A DNA stretch of 11,614 nt from NCBI GenBank assembly GCA_030607655.1, contig JAUWJN010000048.1:1-11614 (forward strand), read 5' to 3'. Below, piece by piece: positions 1 to 6,117 of the stretch (its first letter is position 1; each line of letters starts with the position of its first letter). The translations under genes and the position numbers were made by a program. Below the pieces are notes generated by a model. That model searched no databases. It saw nothing but the letters and a program-made list of their open reading frames with translations, and had not been told where the DNA came from. Origin of the DNA: a bacterium (GTDB taxonomy: Bacteria > Armatimonadota > Zipacnadia > Zipacnadales > Zipacnadaceae).

Positions 1-2
1 CG

Positions 3-95
3 TCCTTTGACTTCTCACCCTTGGTATTATTACTGCTGCTATCAGTCGCGGAAAGCATTATCAGGCGCATGCTACTGGGGCCGTTTGGGTATTGA
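3..95 (+). CDS. yggT: YggT family membrane protein, C-terminal end (partial)
   Basis: Reading from base 3, an open frame enters from outside the window and stops at TGA 93-95, giving about 30 residues. It contains a DFSPLVLLLLL stretch followed by a short basic tail. The 'D-[LF]-S-P-[IL]-V' turn leading into a final hydrophobic helix is the usual end of YggT-family integral membrane proteins. YggT proteins are small inner-membrane proteins linked loosely to osmotic stress and to cell-division gene clusters; their biochemistry is not established. A YggU/DUF167 gene, a frequent neighbour of yggT, lies 1.8 kb downstream, which supports the call. Only the C-terminus is visible. Frame 1 is also open up to a TGA at 103-105 but reads as non-protein-like sequence. 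Confidence 0.55.
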   Translation, partial: SFDFSPLVLLLLLSVAESIIRRMLLGPFGY

Positions 96-101
96 TGTAA
101 G

Positions 102-350
102 ATGAATAGCCGGGAACGCGTGCTGGCCGCAGTAGCGCGCCAACAACCCGACCAGACACCGCGAGCCTTTCATGGCGGCATTGATATGCAACAGCTTCTG
201 CCCCACGGCAGCCCCGAGCAAGTGCAGCAAGAAGTGCGGCGATACTGTGATATACTGGGGGAGGGTGGCGGCTACATTTTGGCCCCGGCTCATCTGTTTC
301 AGCCTGATGTGCCACCGGAAAATATTGTCGCGATGTATGAAGTCGGTTAG
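102..350 (+). pseudogene. URO-D superfamily (uroporphyrinogen decarboxylase/methyltransferase-like) gene with internal in-frame deletion
   Basis: The 82-residue frame opens with MNSRERVLAAVARQQPDQTP, the typical first 20 residues of URO-D-superfamily proteins (heme URO-D and the corrinoid methyltransferases MtaA/MtbA). It then passes at about residue 21-22 (near base 165) straight into the family's last segment: FHGGIDMQQLLPHGSPEQV, then GGGYILAPAH, then DVPPENIVAMYE. Family members are normally about 330-380 residues, so some 260-290 residues, including most of the TIM barrel, are missing with the frame intact. The final helix after MYE is also cut short (MYEVG, stop). ATG 102 lies 6 bases after the yggT stop, so the gene sits in the operon. 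The product cannot be a working enzyme. A natural deletion is most likely; an assembly error is the alternative. Confidence 0.7.
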
Positions 351-418
351 ATGCCAGGGCTTCACCCAAGTCCAGATACACCACAAAAACCTCATCTGAC
401 GGCAGGATGTGAAAAATA

Positions 419-1861
419 GTGTTCCCGCCTCAGTTGCCCAGCAGCAACCGACCCCGTAATCTTAGCCGCCTGCTGTTCATATTAGTCCTGGCGGCGGGAG
501 TAGCTTTGCTACTAGCCCATACTCAGCCCGCCCCGCGGATGGCCCGCGACCGAGGGTGGCGAGCTGCGGCCCATCTAACTCTGGGCGCTGACGTCCTGTA
601 TCGCCTGAGCATTTTTGCGGAGGCCAGTGGGGATTCAGCTCAAGCCAAAGCAATGCAGCAGATGGCGATCGCCCTGTATGAGAGGAGCGCTTTAGGCCCG
701 ACTCCCTCGGCGCCGGCCGCCTATCGCCTGGGCATCTTCTACTCCAAGTTGGGCTACCCCGACCACGGCCGGCAGTTCCTGGAGCAAGCTGCCCAACTCG
801 ACGAAGACCGTCACCAATTATATCTGCTGCTGTCGGCTATTTACGAGGAGGGGGCGGTGGATAAGGTCGGCTGGCTGGAGCATGCTTCGCTGCTGGACGA
901 CCAACCGCGCTGGCTGGCCGGGCTGACCCGGGCTGATATGTACCAGCGCCTGGACGAGCACGACCGCAGCCGGCAGCTTCGCCGGCAATGGCAGGGGCAG
1001 CAGTTCATCTTCGGCCTGATGGTCAGTGGTCTGCTGATAGTATATGGAATACTGGGCCTGCTCGGTCTGGTCATGCTGGCCCACGCCGTGGTTCGCCTCG
1101 CTCGCCAGCCAACCTCCCGACGGCCCCGACACATATATGTGCCGTGGCAGCTAATTGATATAGTAGAGGTTGTGGTCGTATTAGTGTTCCTGATGGTAGG
1201 CCTAACCCTAGCCGCCGGTAAACTCCACCATTATCTCCCCCGCCCCGATTCAGCCGGCATCATTGATGCGATTATCGTCGCCGCTGTCTATCTGCTAAGC
1301 ACCGCCGCTACTCTGGCGGTCATCTACTACCGGATTGGTTCCTATCGCCGACCGTGGCGGATGTTGGGGCTGCGCGTTGACCATCTGCCGACGCGGATAG
1401 GGTGGGGTCTGGTCGGCTATGGAGTGTTCATCTGCCTGCTAGCGAGCGGCTTGTTCGCCGCCCGGGGACTGGACCTGGTCAGTTCGCTGCCCGGACTGCT
1501 CGGACAACTGAAGGAGCCCCTGGAGCTAATCTCCCAACCTCAGACCCCGGCGGCCTACGCTGTATATTTTGTGCTGATTTGTCTTATCGCCCCGCTAGTG
1601 GAGGAGATTATTTTTCGGGGATTTATCTACGCCGGCTTACGGCGGATAACGGGAATGACCCCCGCGCTCCTGTTAAGTGCGGCGATCTTTGCTAGTGTTC
1701 ACGTGGCCGCTCCCGCGGGGGGAATGGTAGTAATCGGTGGGCTGGGGCTGGTTATGGCCTACCTATACGAGCATACCCGCTCCCTAGTGCCCAGCATTGT
1801 AACCCATTCACTACATAATACTCTATTGTTCATACTGCTGGCCGCCTATGGATTGCTATGA
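419..1861 (+). CDS. CPBP-family intramembrane metalloprotease with N-terminal TPR-like domain
   Basis: This 480-residue membrane protein starts at GTG 419, with a weak purine-rich GGCAGGA at 401-407. The C-terminal third is a CPBP (Abi/CAAX-protease-like) domain with all its motifs: E395-E396-x3-R400, F424-x3-H428 and H463-x3-N467. These glutamates and histidines form the intramembrane active site in this family. Before it come an anchor helix (about 17-34), a soluble region (about 45-190) with TPR-like helix pairs (around 57-90, 98-130 and 132-150), and helices near 196-222, 244-266, 281-303 and 324-345. Basic residues before helix 1 and after helix 2 (RRPRH, 234-238) place the TPR-like region outside the cytoplasm by the positive-inside rule. 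CPBP proteins serve in prenyl-protein processing, bacteriocin immunity or scaffolding; the substrate here is unknown. The next gene begins 18 bases after the stop. Confidence 0.88.
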   Translation: MFPPQLPSSNRPRNLSRLLFILVLAAGVALLLAHTQPAPRMARDRGWRAAAHLTLGADVLYRLSIFAEASGDSAQAKAMQQMAIALYERSALGPTPSAPAAYRLGIFYSKLGYPDHGRQFLEQAAQLDEDRHQLYLLLSAIYEEGAVDKVGWLEHASLLDDQPRWLAGLTRADMYQRLDEHDRSRQLRRQWQGQQFIFGLMVSGLLIVYGILGLLGLVMLAHAVVRLARQPTSRRPRHIYVPWQLIDIVEVVVVLVFLMVGLTLAAGKLHHYLPRPDSAGIIDAIIVAAVYLLSTAATLAVIYYRIGSYRRPWRMLGLRVDHLPTRIGWGLVGYGVFICLLASGLFAARGLDLVSSLPGLLGQLKEPLELISQPQTPAAYAVYFVLICLIAPLVEEIIFRGFIYAGLRRITGMTPALLLSAAIFASVHVAAPAGGMVVIGGLGLVMAYLYEHTRSLVPSIVTHSLHNTLLFILLAAYGLL

Positions 1862-1879
1862 TGAGGAAATTTACGAATT

Positions 1880-2173
1880 GTGGCTACTGATACTCAGCGC
1901 AGTGTCAAGTTTAACGTGAAAGTTATCCCCGGGGCACCGCGGGATGAGGTGGCTGGCGTCAGAGGCACAGCAGTAGTGGTACGGCTGACGGCCAAGCCGG
2001 TCAAGGGGGCGGCTAACAAAGCACTCATCAAATTCCTCAGTGACGCTTTGCAGTTATCCCCAACCGATATCTCGATTGTGGCTGGATACCATCGCCGTGA
2101 TAAGGCCCTGCGGGTAGTAGGTCTGGATGCCACCGAGTTGAAGCAGCGGCTGCACGCGGCCGGAGCGCTGTGA
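1880..2173 (+). CDS. yggU: YggU/DUF167 (UPF0235) family protein
   Basis: A 97-residue soluble protein starting at GTG 1880, with a GAGGA at 1863-1867 about 12 bases upstream. It matches the compact DUF167 fold along its whole length. An N-terminal strand carries V-K-V-I-P-G-A-P-R-D-E-V. The hallmark K-P-V-K-G-A-A-N-K-A-L-I-K-F-L-S helix lies at residues 39-54, and a late G-Y-H-R-R-D-K strand turn follows, in the place of the usual 'G..SR.K'. The family length is about 90-100 residues, so the gene is complete. Structures of family members are known but no activity is established. The gene lies 18 bases after the protease stop and is probably co-transcribed with it. It is often next to yggT elsewhere, and a yggT end is visible at the left edge of this window. 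Confidence 0.9.
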   Translation: MATDTQRSVKFNVKVIPGAPRDEVAGVRGTAVVVRLTAKPVKGAANKALIKFLSDALQLSPTDISIVAGYHRRDKALRVVGLDATELKQRLHAAGAL

Positions 2174-2194
2174 GTTCGTACTTGCCGGCAGAAC

Positions 2195-2222
2195 CTTTAT
2201 AAGATTTATGGTGTCTATAAAG
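2195..2222 (+). promoter_or_regulatory. AT-rich inverted repeat with -10-like boxes upstream of the DUF2993 gene
   Basis: CTTTATA (2195-2201) and TATAAAG (2216-2222) form a perfect 7-bp inverted repeat separated by 14 bases, standing out from GC-rich surroundings. The two arms supply -10-like boxes, TATAAG (2198-2203) and TATAAA (2216-2221). No good -35 is visible at 16-18 bases upstream of either box. It could be a promoter/operator for the downstream gene or a weak hairpin after yggU. The role is uncertain. Confidence 0.3.
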
Positions 2223-2264
2223 TAGGGATAGGGGCAAGACTTCGACGGTTAAGCGGGAAATGTG

Positions 2265-2978
2265 ATGAGCAGAGCAACTAGACACTGGCCATTATGGTTG
2301 GTCGGGCTGGCCGTGGCCACAGTCGTGGCCGGCGGCACTGTGGCAGTAGCTGTGCACGTGACAACCGAGGGCGTGCGGAACCGTATCTCCCAGAAAATCC
2401 ACGGTAAATATCACGTGGAGAACCTGCAGATTAAGGTCGTGCCATTCGCCTCTGACTACTGGACGCAACAGGGCCGCTTCCAGGCTATTGTCGTATCAGC
2501 AGATAGAGTCACCAGAAAGGGCATAGATATCCGCAAGGTTTATATAAAGGCTTTTGATGTCACTCTTGACATTGCTGAGCTATACAAAGAAGGTGATGTT
2601 GAGACTACTTCGCGACGCAATACCACGCTCTCCGTCCGGGTTTACAAGGGCGATCTGAACAAGTTATTAGCGAAAAAGAAATCCACCATTCAGAACCTCC
2701 ACGTAGAGTTTCAGGACCACAAACTTGTTGTCACTGGCAAGTATCAGCTCCTATTTGGCTATAATCTGCGCATGGTCGGCAAGCTGCAGGTAAAGAACCG
2801 CCGGCAGGTCGACTTCGTACCCACGGCGGCCTCGGTTAATAACATCCCCCTGCCGACCGGCCCGCTGCGCCAGGTCCTCAGTAAGCTCAACCCCCTGGTG
2901 GACTTCCACGAGCTTCCCCTGCGACCCAGCATAGACAAAGTGGAAATCAAGGACGACTATATTTTGGTGAACGGCTAA
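2265..2978 (+). CDS. DUF2993 / LmeA-like membrane-anchored lipid-binding protein
   Basis: Starts at ATG 2265, with GGGA at 2255-2258 six bases upstream; the in-frame GTG at 2262 is closer to the ribosome site and less likely. The 237-residue product has one N-terminal hydrophobic segment (about residues 9-31) and an extracytoplasmic body. The body follows the DUF2993 pattern: G-R-F-Q-A-I-V-V-S-A, a G-[IV]-D-I-R-K-V-Y strand, a V-[YK]-K-G-D-L-N-K-L-L segment, V-E-F-Q-D-H-K-L-V-V-T-G, then N-x-I-P-L-P, L-N-P-L-V-D and a final ILVNG. The mycobacterial member LmeA binds phospholipid and supports lipomannan elongation; DUF2993 proteins are also common in cyanobacteria and Armatimonadota. By analogy this one binds or carries lipid at the envelope. 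It lies 91 bases after yggU and may have its own promoter there. Confidence 0.82.
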   Translation: MSRATRHWPLWLVGLAVATVVAGGTVAVAVHVTTEGVRNRISQKIHGKYHVENLQIKVVPFASDYWTQQGRFQAIVVSADRVTRKGIDIRKVYIKAFDVTLDIAELYKEGDVETTSRRNTTLSVRVYKGDLNKLLAKKKSTIQNLHVEFQDHKLVVTGKYQLLFGYNLRMVGKLQVKNRRQVDFVPTAASVNNIPLPTGPLRQVLSKLNPLVDFHELPLRPSIDKVEIKDDYILVNG

Positions 2979-3022
2979 AGCGTATCTGACCCCTGGCCGG
3001 CAGCAAATCAGGGAGGAACCCG

Positions 3023-3043
3023 GACATTAGCCGGCGAAATGTC
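3023..3043 (+). other. Small hairpin between the DUF2993 and sulfatase genes
   Basis: GACATT (3023-3028) pairs perfectly with AATGTC (3038-3043) around a 9-base loop, in the 149-base gap between the DUF2993 stop and the sulfatase start. No T-run follows, so it is not a standard intrinsic terminator. It may mark the boundary between two transcription units. I see no clear promoter or other gene in this gap. Confidence 0.25.
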
Positions 3044-3112
3044 AATCAACAGTCATACCTTTCAGTACGATTCCTACTCTGAGCAGTAAAGAGCCGCCAG
3101 GAGCATTAACCC

Positions 3113-3120
3113 AGGGAGGT
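3113..3120 (+). promoter_or_regulatory. Strong ribosome binding site that fixes the sulfatase start at GTG 3128
   Basis: AGGGAGGT at 3113-3120 is a near-ideal Shine-Dalgarno sequence. The longest frame would open at GTG 3119, inside this site, which is not usable. GTG 3128, 7 bases downstream, has standard spacing, so the protein starts three codons later than the longest reading. Confidence 0.75.
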
Positions 3121-3127
3121 GCAACCA

Positions 3128-4492
3128 GTGAGTAACGTCGGTAACCAACGCCCGAATGTCATTTTTATATTGACTGATGACCAGGGATGGTGGGCCGCGG
3201 GCTGCTACGGCAATCCCGAGATCCGCACTCCTAACATAGACCGATTGGCGCAGACCGGTACCCGCTTCAGCCGCTTCTTTGTGGCGATTCCGGTTTGCTC
3301 ACCGAGCCGCGCCACCTTTTTGACCGGTCGGATTCCCTCCCAGCACGGTATCCACGACTGGATCAAGCACGAGAACGTCGGCCCCGATGCGAAACAGTAC
3401 CTGGCCGATTATGTAGCCTACACTGACATAATGGCCCAGCATGGGTACACCTGCGGAATTAGTGGCAAGTGGCATATGGGCGACAGCCTCCACCCGCAGC
3501 ATAGTTTCGATTTCTGGTACGTGCATCAGCAGGGCGGCGGGCCTTATAATGATGCGCCGATGGTGCGCGCCGGACAGTTAATCAACGAGCCTGGCTACAT
3601 CACCGACGTTATCACTGACGAGGCGCTGGGGTTCCTCGACGCTCACCGCGACGACCAGTTTTATCTCAACGTCACCTATACCGCCCCCCACGCTCCGTGG
3701 ATTGGCGCACACCCCCAGGACATTGTAGACTCTTACGACGACTGTCCCTTCGCATCCTGCCCCCAGGAACCCAGGCACCCGTGGGCCTCCGCGTGGAGCG
3801 AGGAGCTGTTGGGTAATCGAGAGGCGCTGAAGGGCTACTTTGCCTCCGTTACCGCCATGGACGCTAACGTCGGGCGAATAATTGACCGGTTGGAAGAACT
3901 GGGGTTGCGCGAGAATACGCTGGTAATATTCGGCAGCGATAACGGTTTTAGCTGCGGCCACCACGGGTTCTGGGGCAAGGGCAATGGTACTTATCCGCGC
4001 AATTTCTACGAGAACTCCATCCTGGTGCCGATGATTTTCAGTCACCCCGGCCAGCTCGCCTCGGGGCGAACTGAGGATACTATGGTAACCGCCTATGACT
4101 TTATGCCCACCGTCTTGGACTACCTTGATTTGCCTCTTCCGGAAGGACAGAATCTGCCGGGACATAGCTTCCTGCCGCTCGGGCGGGGCGAATCCGAAGG
4201 GGGCAATGAATTCGTCGTGGTATACGACGAGTACGGCCCGGCGCGGATGATTCGGACTGAAGAATACAAGTATGTCTATCGCTATCCCGACGGGCCGAAC
4301 GAATTGTGGGATCTGGTGAACGATCCCGACGAGCGTAATAATCGGATTGACGACCCCACCCAGCAGCAACGTATCAAGGAACTTAAGGGCCAGATGGAAG
4401 AGTGGTTCGCCCGGTACGTAGAACCGGAGCATGATGGCCGGAACGCGACATACACCGACACAGTGCCAAGCGACGCCCTTAATAGGCAGTAA
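3128..4492 (+). CDS. Sulfatase, formylglycine (Cys) type, no signal peptide
   Basis: A 454-residue type I sulfatase (alkaline-phosphatase superfamily). Residues are numbered from GTG 3128. D17-D18 (TDDQG) bind the metal. C57-S-P-S-R61 is the motif whose Cys is converted to formylglycine by FGE or anSME. G-K114-W-H116-M, H188 (TAPHAPW) and D271-N272 (SDNG) complete the active site. A C-terminal Y-x-Y-x-x-P...LWDLVNDPDERNN block is the usual sulfatase subdomain. The enzyme should hydrolyse a sulfate ester, possibly on a sugar; the substrate cannot be read from sequence. It opens directly into the first beta strand (PNVIFILTDD) with no signal peptide, so it probably acts in the cytoplasm, unlike most glycan sulfatases. 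Its TAA shares a base with the next gene's ATG, implying translational coupling. No maturase for the Cys is visible in the window. Confidence 0.93.
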   Translation: MSNVGNQRPNVIFILTDDQGWWAAGCYGNPEIRTPNIDRLAQTGTRFSRFFVAIPVCSPSRATFLTGRIPSQHGIHDWIKHENVGPDAKQYLADYVAYTDIMAQHGYTCGISGKWHMGDSLHPQHSFDFWYVHQQGGGPYNDAPMVRAGQLINEPGYITDVITDEALGFLDAHRDDQFYLNVTYTAPHAPWIGAHPQDIVDSYDDCPFASCPQEPRHPWASAWSEELLGNREALKGYFASVTAMDANVGRIIDRLEELGLRENTLVIFGSDNGFSCGHHGFWGKGNGTYPRNFYENSILVPMIFSHPGQLASGRTEDTMVTAYDFMPTVLDYLDLPLPEGQNLPGHSFLPLGRGESEGGNEFVVVYDEYGPARMIRTEEYKYVYRYPDGPNELWDLVNDPDERNNRIDDPTQQQRIKELKGQMEEWFARYVEPEHDGRNATYTDTVPSDALNRQ

Positions 4493-6015
4493 TGGGTAAA
4501 ACCGCGATGTCTGACTTAACTGTAGCCTCCCGGCCAAGCCAGGGTATTATTTTGCCTCGGCTGACTCGCCGCCAGGAGGTCTGGCTGATTATCCTGCTGG
4601 CCCTGGCGGTACGCCTGGTGGACTTCACTGCGCCTTACACCAGCGTCCACTGGATTAAGCAGCTCCAGATTGCCCCCATCGCTAAGAACTTCTACCAGCA
4701 CGGCTACAATATCTGGTGGCCGGAGACCGACTACAGCGCCGACCGACCCAATTACATTGAGATAGAATTCCAACTGGTCACCTGGCTGACCGCCTTGTTG
4801 TATAGTGTCTTCGGCATCCACGAGTGGGTAGGGCGGCTGGTAGCCATTGCTTTCAGTCTGGGCGCGATGGTCTTGATGTACCGGCTCTTGCAGTTACATT
4901 TAGGAGAACGGCCCGCCCTCTTCGGCCTGCTATTTTTTGCTTTTGCGCCCTCGCACTGGTATTTCAGCCGGGTACTGATGAGCGAGCCAGCGATGATTTT
5001 CTTTTCGGTAGCTCTGATATATTATTTCTCGGTGTGGCTTAACCAAGAACAGCCTCTGTATTATATGGCCGCACTGCTGGCCGCGATACTCTGCTTCCTG
5101 GTCAAACTGCCCACCCTGTACTTAGCGATTCCTCTACTGTTCCTGGCTTATCGGAAGTATGGGTGGGCGTTGTTCAAGCAGCCGGCTCTGTATGTATTTG
5201 CCGCGCTATCTGTCATCCCTGCCGCTGTCTATTATCATCACGCCTATGTGGACATTGGCAGCAAGTATTTCACGGTAGGCGTAGGTTTCGGCGGAGGAAT
5301 GTGGCTATCAGTGGCGGACTTTCTGCGTCCGGGCAACTACTCGCTGATGCTCAACCGCCTGCTGAAGGATCATCTCACTGCCGTGGGTTTGGTGCTGTTA
5401 CCAATAGGCTTTTTGGCTACTGATGACGGTAGGTTTCGGTGGAACTTATTCCACGTTTGGCTGGGGGCGATTCTGTTATACTTCATATTGGTATCGGGTG
5501 GCAATCTCAGACAGACCTATTACCAGATACCTTTGTTACTTCCCGCAGCCGGGCTTATCGGTATCGGGTGGGATAGACTCAGCCGGCTGCCGGAGATGTC
5601 ACGAGCCACAGTGCCGGTGATAGTGATCATATTCCTGCTGCTGGCGGCGTGGGGAGCTCAGCCGTTCTTTGAACAGTATCAGCCGATACTAGCCGCTGCT
5701 GATAAATTGGACGCTCTTGACCCCGCCAGGCAACCAGTCATCATATTTCCTCCTGGCTACGGCTGTCTGTATTACTTTGAGCGGCCGGGGTGGGTGGGGC
5801 GTGAGGGTTTTGGGAAATCGCGGGGAGCAGTGCCGCCGGAGGATATCCCCGGCCCGCAATACGTAACAAATCGCCGGCAACGCGGCGCGCGCTGGGCGGT
5901 CTATTTTGATACCGACGGCCCCGGCACCCGCCCTGACCTCAAAGAGCATCTTGAGGACAGCTATGTTACGGCCTTCCGGGGTGAAGGGTATACCATCTAT
6001 GAGCTGACCCGCTAG
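4492..6015 (+). CDS. GT39-type (PMT/ArnT-like, GT-C fold) membrane glycosyltransferase
   Basis: A 507-residue polytopic protein with about eleven hydrophobic segments (the first at 30-46, the last at 373-389) and a soluble C-terminal region from about 395. The first extracytoplasmic loop carries VHWIKQLQIAPIAKNFYQHG, equivalent to the 'WRQ.[DQ]TA.IARNF' loop of GT39-like enzymes. M-S-E165-P-A-M-I-F-F and R-Q-T-Y-Y-Q-I-P-L-L-L-P (340-351) are further family landmarks. Such enzymes move a sugar from a polyprenyl-phosphate donor to a lipid, glycan or protein outside the membrane. ATG 4492 overlaps the sulfatase stop (TAATG). A second in-frame ATG at 4507 is possible but has no better ribosome site. 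The coupling suggests that sulfatase and transferase work in one pathway. The acceptor is unknown. Confidence 0.85.
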   Translation: MGKTAMSDLTVASRPSQGIILPRLTRRQEVWLIILLALAVRLVDFTAPYTSVHWIKQLQIAPIAKNFYQHGYNIWWPETDYSADRPNYIEIEFQLVTWLTALLYSVFGIHEWVGRLVAIAFSLGAMVLMYRLLQLHLGERPALFGLLFFAFAPSHWYFSRVLMSEPAMIFFSVALIYYFSVWLNQEQPLYYMAALLAAILCFLVKLPTLYLAIPLLFLAYRKYGWALFKQPALYVFAALSVIPAAVYYHHAYVDIGSKYFTVGVGFGGGMWLSVADFLRPGNYSLMLNRLLKDHLTAVGLVLLPIGFLATDDGRFRWNLFHVWLGAILLYFILVSGGNLRQTYYQIPLLLPAAGLIGIGWDRLSRLPEMSRATVPVIVIIFLLLAAWGAQPFFEQYQPILAAADKLDALDPARQPVIIFPPGYGCLYYFERPGWVGREGFGKSRGAVPPEDIPGPQYVTNRRQRGARWAVYFDTDGPGTRPDLKEHLEDSYVTAFRGEGYTIYELTR

Positions 6016-6081
6016 TCGCGTAGCGCAGGCCTCCGCCTGCGTACTGAGGTAAGGCGAGGTTGGAAAACCTCGCCTACGCGA
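6016..6081. repeat. Three-way-junction palindromic element (REP-like candidate)
   Basis: Immediately after the GT39 stop, TCGCGTAG (6016-6023) is perfectly complementary to CTACGCGA (6074-6081). Inside this closing stem sit two further hairpins. CGCAGGC/GCCTGCG (6024-6030 with 6035-6041) has a CTCC loop. GGCGAGGTT/AACCTCGCC (6053-6061 with 6066-6074) has a GGAA (GNRA-class) loop; base 6074 can join either stem. A 12-base linker, about 6042-6053, joins the arms. Either strand can fold this way. No T-run follows, so it is not a typical intrinsic terminator. The shape and intergenic position fit a dispersed REP/MITE-like palindrome or a structured RNA processing site. Only one copy is in this window, so repetition in the genome is unproven. 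Confidence 0.65.
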
Positions 6082-6117
6082 TAAGCAATAGTGGGGATAG
6101 GCAGCGCAAGTAAAACT

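Noticed and set aside
1..105. Frame-1 reading at the left edge ending in an ATGA overlap with the URO-D-like start
   Set aside because: The peptide (runs of Tyr, Cys, Trp, Ser) does not look like a protein, whereas frame 3 gives a typical YggT C-terminal helix that ends at 95.
3578..4537. 319-codon open frame on the minus strand opposite the sulfatase
   Set aside because: It lies antisense to a clear sulfatase with intact active-site motifs, has no recognisable domain or ribosome site, and is explained by GC-rich codon bias on the true strand.
4600..4690. Missing catalytic Asp in the first loop of the GT39-type enzyme
   Set aside because: The loop reads Q-L-Q-I-A where some relatives have an Asp, but Gln variants of this loop occur in the wider family, so inactivity cannot be claimed.
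6016..6081. tRNA-like cloverleaf or intrinsic terminator
   Set aside because: There are only two inner arms, no T-loop or acceptor features, and no T-run after any stem, so neither a tRNA nor a standard terminator is supported.
6091..6117. Longer start (GTG 6091) for the FAD oxidoreductase
   Set aside because: No ribosome site precedes it, it abuts the hairpin element, and the added residues do not belong to the Rossmann fold; ATG 6118 matches the family start.
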